Positions 5,662-7,061 of a DNA stretch of 7,061 bases are shown here, in pieces (position 1 is the stretch's first letter; every line of letters begins with the position of its first letter). The position numbers were made by a program, and so were the translations under genes. The stretch comes from Nocardioidaceae bacterium. Its GTDB lineage: Bacteria > Actinomycetota > Actinomycetes > Propionibacteriales > Nocardioidaceae. The stretch spans positions 1 to 7,061 of the forward strand of contig JAICRS010000158.1 in assembly GCA_025966335.1 (NCBI GenBank), given 5' to 3'. The notes beneath the pieces are model-generated. The model was not told the origin of the DNA, did not search any database, and saw only the letters and a program-made list of their open reading frames with translations.

Positions 5662-5691
5662 AAACCGACCCGCAACCTGGACCCGGGAGGT
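5660..5691 (-). terminator. Probable intrinsic terminator of the uvrB-mmcQ/yjbR unit
   Basis: Immediately after the stop at 5695, the minus strand can form ACC-U-CCCG (5691-5684) paired with CGGG-UC-GGU (5672-5664), with an 11-base loop, followed by a short T-run to 5660. The internal mismatch makes it modest. The T-run merges with the -35 box of the terC promoter, so the two units are packed tightly. Confidence 0.45.
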
Positions 5692-5694
5692 GCG

Positions 5695-6063
5695 CTACCC
5701 GGGCCGGTGCTTCTTCGGCAACCGGGAGACCACCAGGTCGTAGGAGGCGTCGACCGCCTCGAGGATCTCGTCGTCGGGGATGCCGTCGCCCACCCGCAGG
5801 GTGTTCCAGCCGGACCGGCCGATGTAGGCCATCACCGAGGCGTCGTCGGGATGCCGCAGCAGCCACTCGTCGGCCTCCTCGCGGTTGCCGCCGCACTTGA
5901 CCCCGACGGAGGCGCCGTCGCCGAGGAACGCGAAGATCTTGCCTCCGCTCGGGCCGTCACCGACCTTGGCGACGACGTCACTCTCCCAGGGCTCGTCCCG
6001 CCAGGCCCCGGGCTTCGCCAGGCAGTGGTCGAGCAGTCGCTCGGCGGTGAGCCGTTCGGTCAC
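5695..6063 (-). CDS. MmcQ/YjbR (DUF419) family protein
   Basis: The small protein has 122 residues, the usual length for this family, which adopts a CyaY-like fold and is sometimes called DNA-binding on thin evidence. Family hallmarks are visible: the PWE segment (25-27), VAKVGD...KIFAFLG (31-48), SVGVKCG (52-58), the GW pair (85-86) in RSGWNTLRV, and a C-terminal SYDLVVSRLPKKHRP (107-121). Its biochemical role is not established. The GTG start (6063-6061) overlaps the uvrB TGA as GTGA. It is preceded by GGAGG (6078-6074), inside the end of uvrB, at ten bases, so translation is probably coupled to uvrB. A probable terminator follows the stop codon directly. Whether it contributes to DNA repair or simply rides on the uvrB transcript cannot be told from sequence. 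Confidence 0.85.
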   Translation of the reverse strand: MTERLTAERLLDHCLAKPGAWRDEPWESDVVAKVGDGPSGGKIFAFLGDGASVGVKCGGNREEADEWLLRHPDDASVMAYIGRSGWNTLRVGDGIPDDEILEAVDASYDLVVSRLPKKHRPG

Positions 6064-7061
6064 CGGGCGCCGGCCTCCACCATCTGGCGGAGCTCCTTCT
6101 TCAGCTCGGAGATCTCGTCACGCAGCCGCGCGGCGACCTCGAACTGCAGCTCGGCGGCCGCGGTGTGCATCTGGTCGGTGAGCTGCTGGACCAGGTCGGC
6201 CAGGTCCCGGGACGGGATCCCGGCGAGCTCCTTGGCGTGCCGGCCGACATCCTTGGAGGACAGTCCGGGCACCGGCGCCTTGCCGCGGGACTGTTGACGC
6301 CCGGCACCGCCCAGCATCTTGCCGCTGAGCAGCTTCTCGGTGTCCTCGTCCTCGCGGGCCAGCATCTCGGTGATGTCCGCGATCCGCTTGCGCAGCGGCT
6401 GCGGGTCGACGCCGTTGGCCTTGTTGTAGGCGACCTGCTTCTCGCGGCGCCGGTTGGTCTCGTCGATCGCCCGCGCCATCGAGTCGGTGACCTTGTCGGC
6501 ATACATGAACACCTGGCCCGAAACGTTGCGGGCGGCCCGGCCGATGGTCTGGATCAGCGACTTGTCCGAGCGAAGGAAGCCTTCCTTGTCGGCGTCCAGG
6601 ATCGCGACCAGCGACACCTCGGGCAGGTCGAGCCCCTCCCGGAGCAGGTTGATGCCGACCAGCACGTCGTACTCCCCCATCCGCAGCTCCCGCAGCAGCT
6701 CGATCCGGCGCAGCGTGTCGACCTCGCTGTGCAGGTAGCGGGTGCGGATGCCGGCCTCGAGCAGGTAGTCGGTGAGGTCCTCGGACATCTTCTTGGTCAG
6801 CGTGGTGACCAGCACCCGCTCGTTCTTCTCCACCCGGACGTTGATCTCGTGGATCAGGTCGTCGATCTGGCCCTTGGTCGGCTTCACGATCACCTCGGGA
6901 TCGACCAGGCCGGTCGGCCGGATGACCTGCTCGACGACCCGGCTGGACTGCTGCAGTTCGTAGGGCCCCGGCGTGGCCGACAGGAAGATCACCTGCCCGA
7001 CCTTCTCGGTGAACTCCTCGAACCGCAGCGGCCGGTTGTCGGCCGCCGACGGCAGGCGGAA
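6060..7061 (-). CDS. uvrB: UvrB, excinuclease ABC subunit B, C-terminal half (5' end outside window)
   Basis: UvrB is the DNA-loading helicase-like subunit of nucleotide excision repair. With UvrA it verifies damage, then recruits UvrC for incision. The visible 333 residues are in frame from the window edge and begin with FRLPSAADNRPLRFEEF. Motifs in order, numbered within the fragment, are SATPGPYE (28-35), TTLTKKMSEDL (86-96), helicase motif V LVGINLLREGLDLPEV (134-149), and motif VI QTIGRAARN (171-179) with its arginine finger. A C-terminal UVR motif lies around LQFEVAARLRDEISELKKEL (305-324), which binds UvrC. Full-length UvrB is about 670-710 residues, so roughly half, including the Walker A and beta-hairpin regions, lies beyond the window. 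There is no sign of damage to the gene. The TGA overlaps the GTG of the downstream MmcQ/YjbR gene. Confidence 0.97.
   Translation of the reverse strand, partial: FRLPSAADNRPLRFEEFTEKVGQVIFLSATPGPYELQQSSRVVEQVIRPTGLVDPEVIVKPTKGQIDDLIHEINVRVEKNERVLVTTLTKKMSEDLTDYLLEAGIRTRYLHSEVDTLRRIELLRELRMGEYDVLVGINLLREGLDLPEVSLVAILDADKEGFLRSDKSLIQTIGRAARNVSGQVFMYADKVTDSMARAIDETNRRREKQVAYNKANGVDPQPLRKRIADITEMLAREDEDTEKLLSGKMLGGAGRQQSRGKAPVPGLSSKDVGRHAKELAGIPSRDLADLVQQLTDQMHTAAAELQFEVAARLRDEISELKKELRQMVEAGAR

Noticed and set aside
4993..6297. 434-residue plus-strand open frame across the terC leader and yjbR
   Set aside because: It runs antisense to terC, the riboswitch, yjbR and part of uvrB. Low-complexity composition and no motif.

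Overview
The window comes from a very GC-rich chromosome. Codon usage, short overlapping gene junctions and protein content point to Actinomycetota, most plausibly a Nocardioides-like member of the Propionibacteriales. This assignment is a judgement from sequence style, not from a search. It looks like ordinary chromosome: no transposase, integrase, CRISPR array, tRNA or rRNA was seen.

Layout, left to right. (1) 2-292 (+): the 3' end of a probable TetR-family regulator. (2) 293-359: a convergent gap filled by a perfect 15-bp inverted repeat. (3) 360-1340 (-): an exported SMP-30/gluconolactonase-like beta-propeller. (4) 1341-1496: a divergent intergenic region. (5) 1497-4365 (+): a three-gene operon with overlapping stop and start codons. 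It encodes a cytoplasmic class A beta-lactamase-fold serine hydrolase, an enolase-superfamily L-Ala-D/L-Glu (dipeptide) epimerase, and an NlpC/P60 (C40) endopeptidase of the YkfC type. (6) 4362-5408 (-): a TerC-family membrane protein whose stop codon overlaps the C40 gene's stop in one CTAG. (7) 5409-5694: the TerC control region, holding (reading on the minus strand) a probable terminator of the upstream operon, a promoter with an internal palindrome, a yybP-ykoY-type manganese riboswitch and a strong Shine-Dalgarno. (8) 5695-7061 (-): a MmcQ/YjbR-family gene translationally coupled to uvrB, whose 5' half lies beyond the window.

Two systems stand out. The first is a putative murein-peptide catabolic operon. 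The C40 peptidase would cut L-Ala-gamma-D-Glu from diaminopimelate, the epimerase would convert L-Ala-D-Glu to L-Ala-L-Glu, and the serine hydrolase sits where Bacillus ykf operons carry an LD-carboxypeptidase. The second is TerC under a manganese riboswitch. Here a 12-bp direct repeat places the riboswitch's P1 3' strand in competition with the terC Shine-Dalgarno, suggesting a simple translational ON switch.
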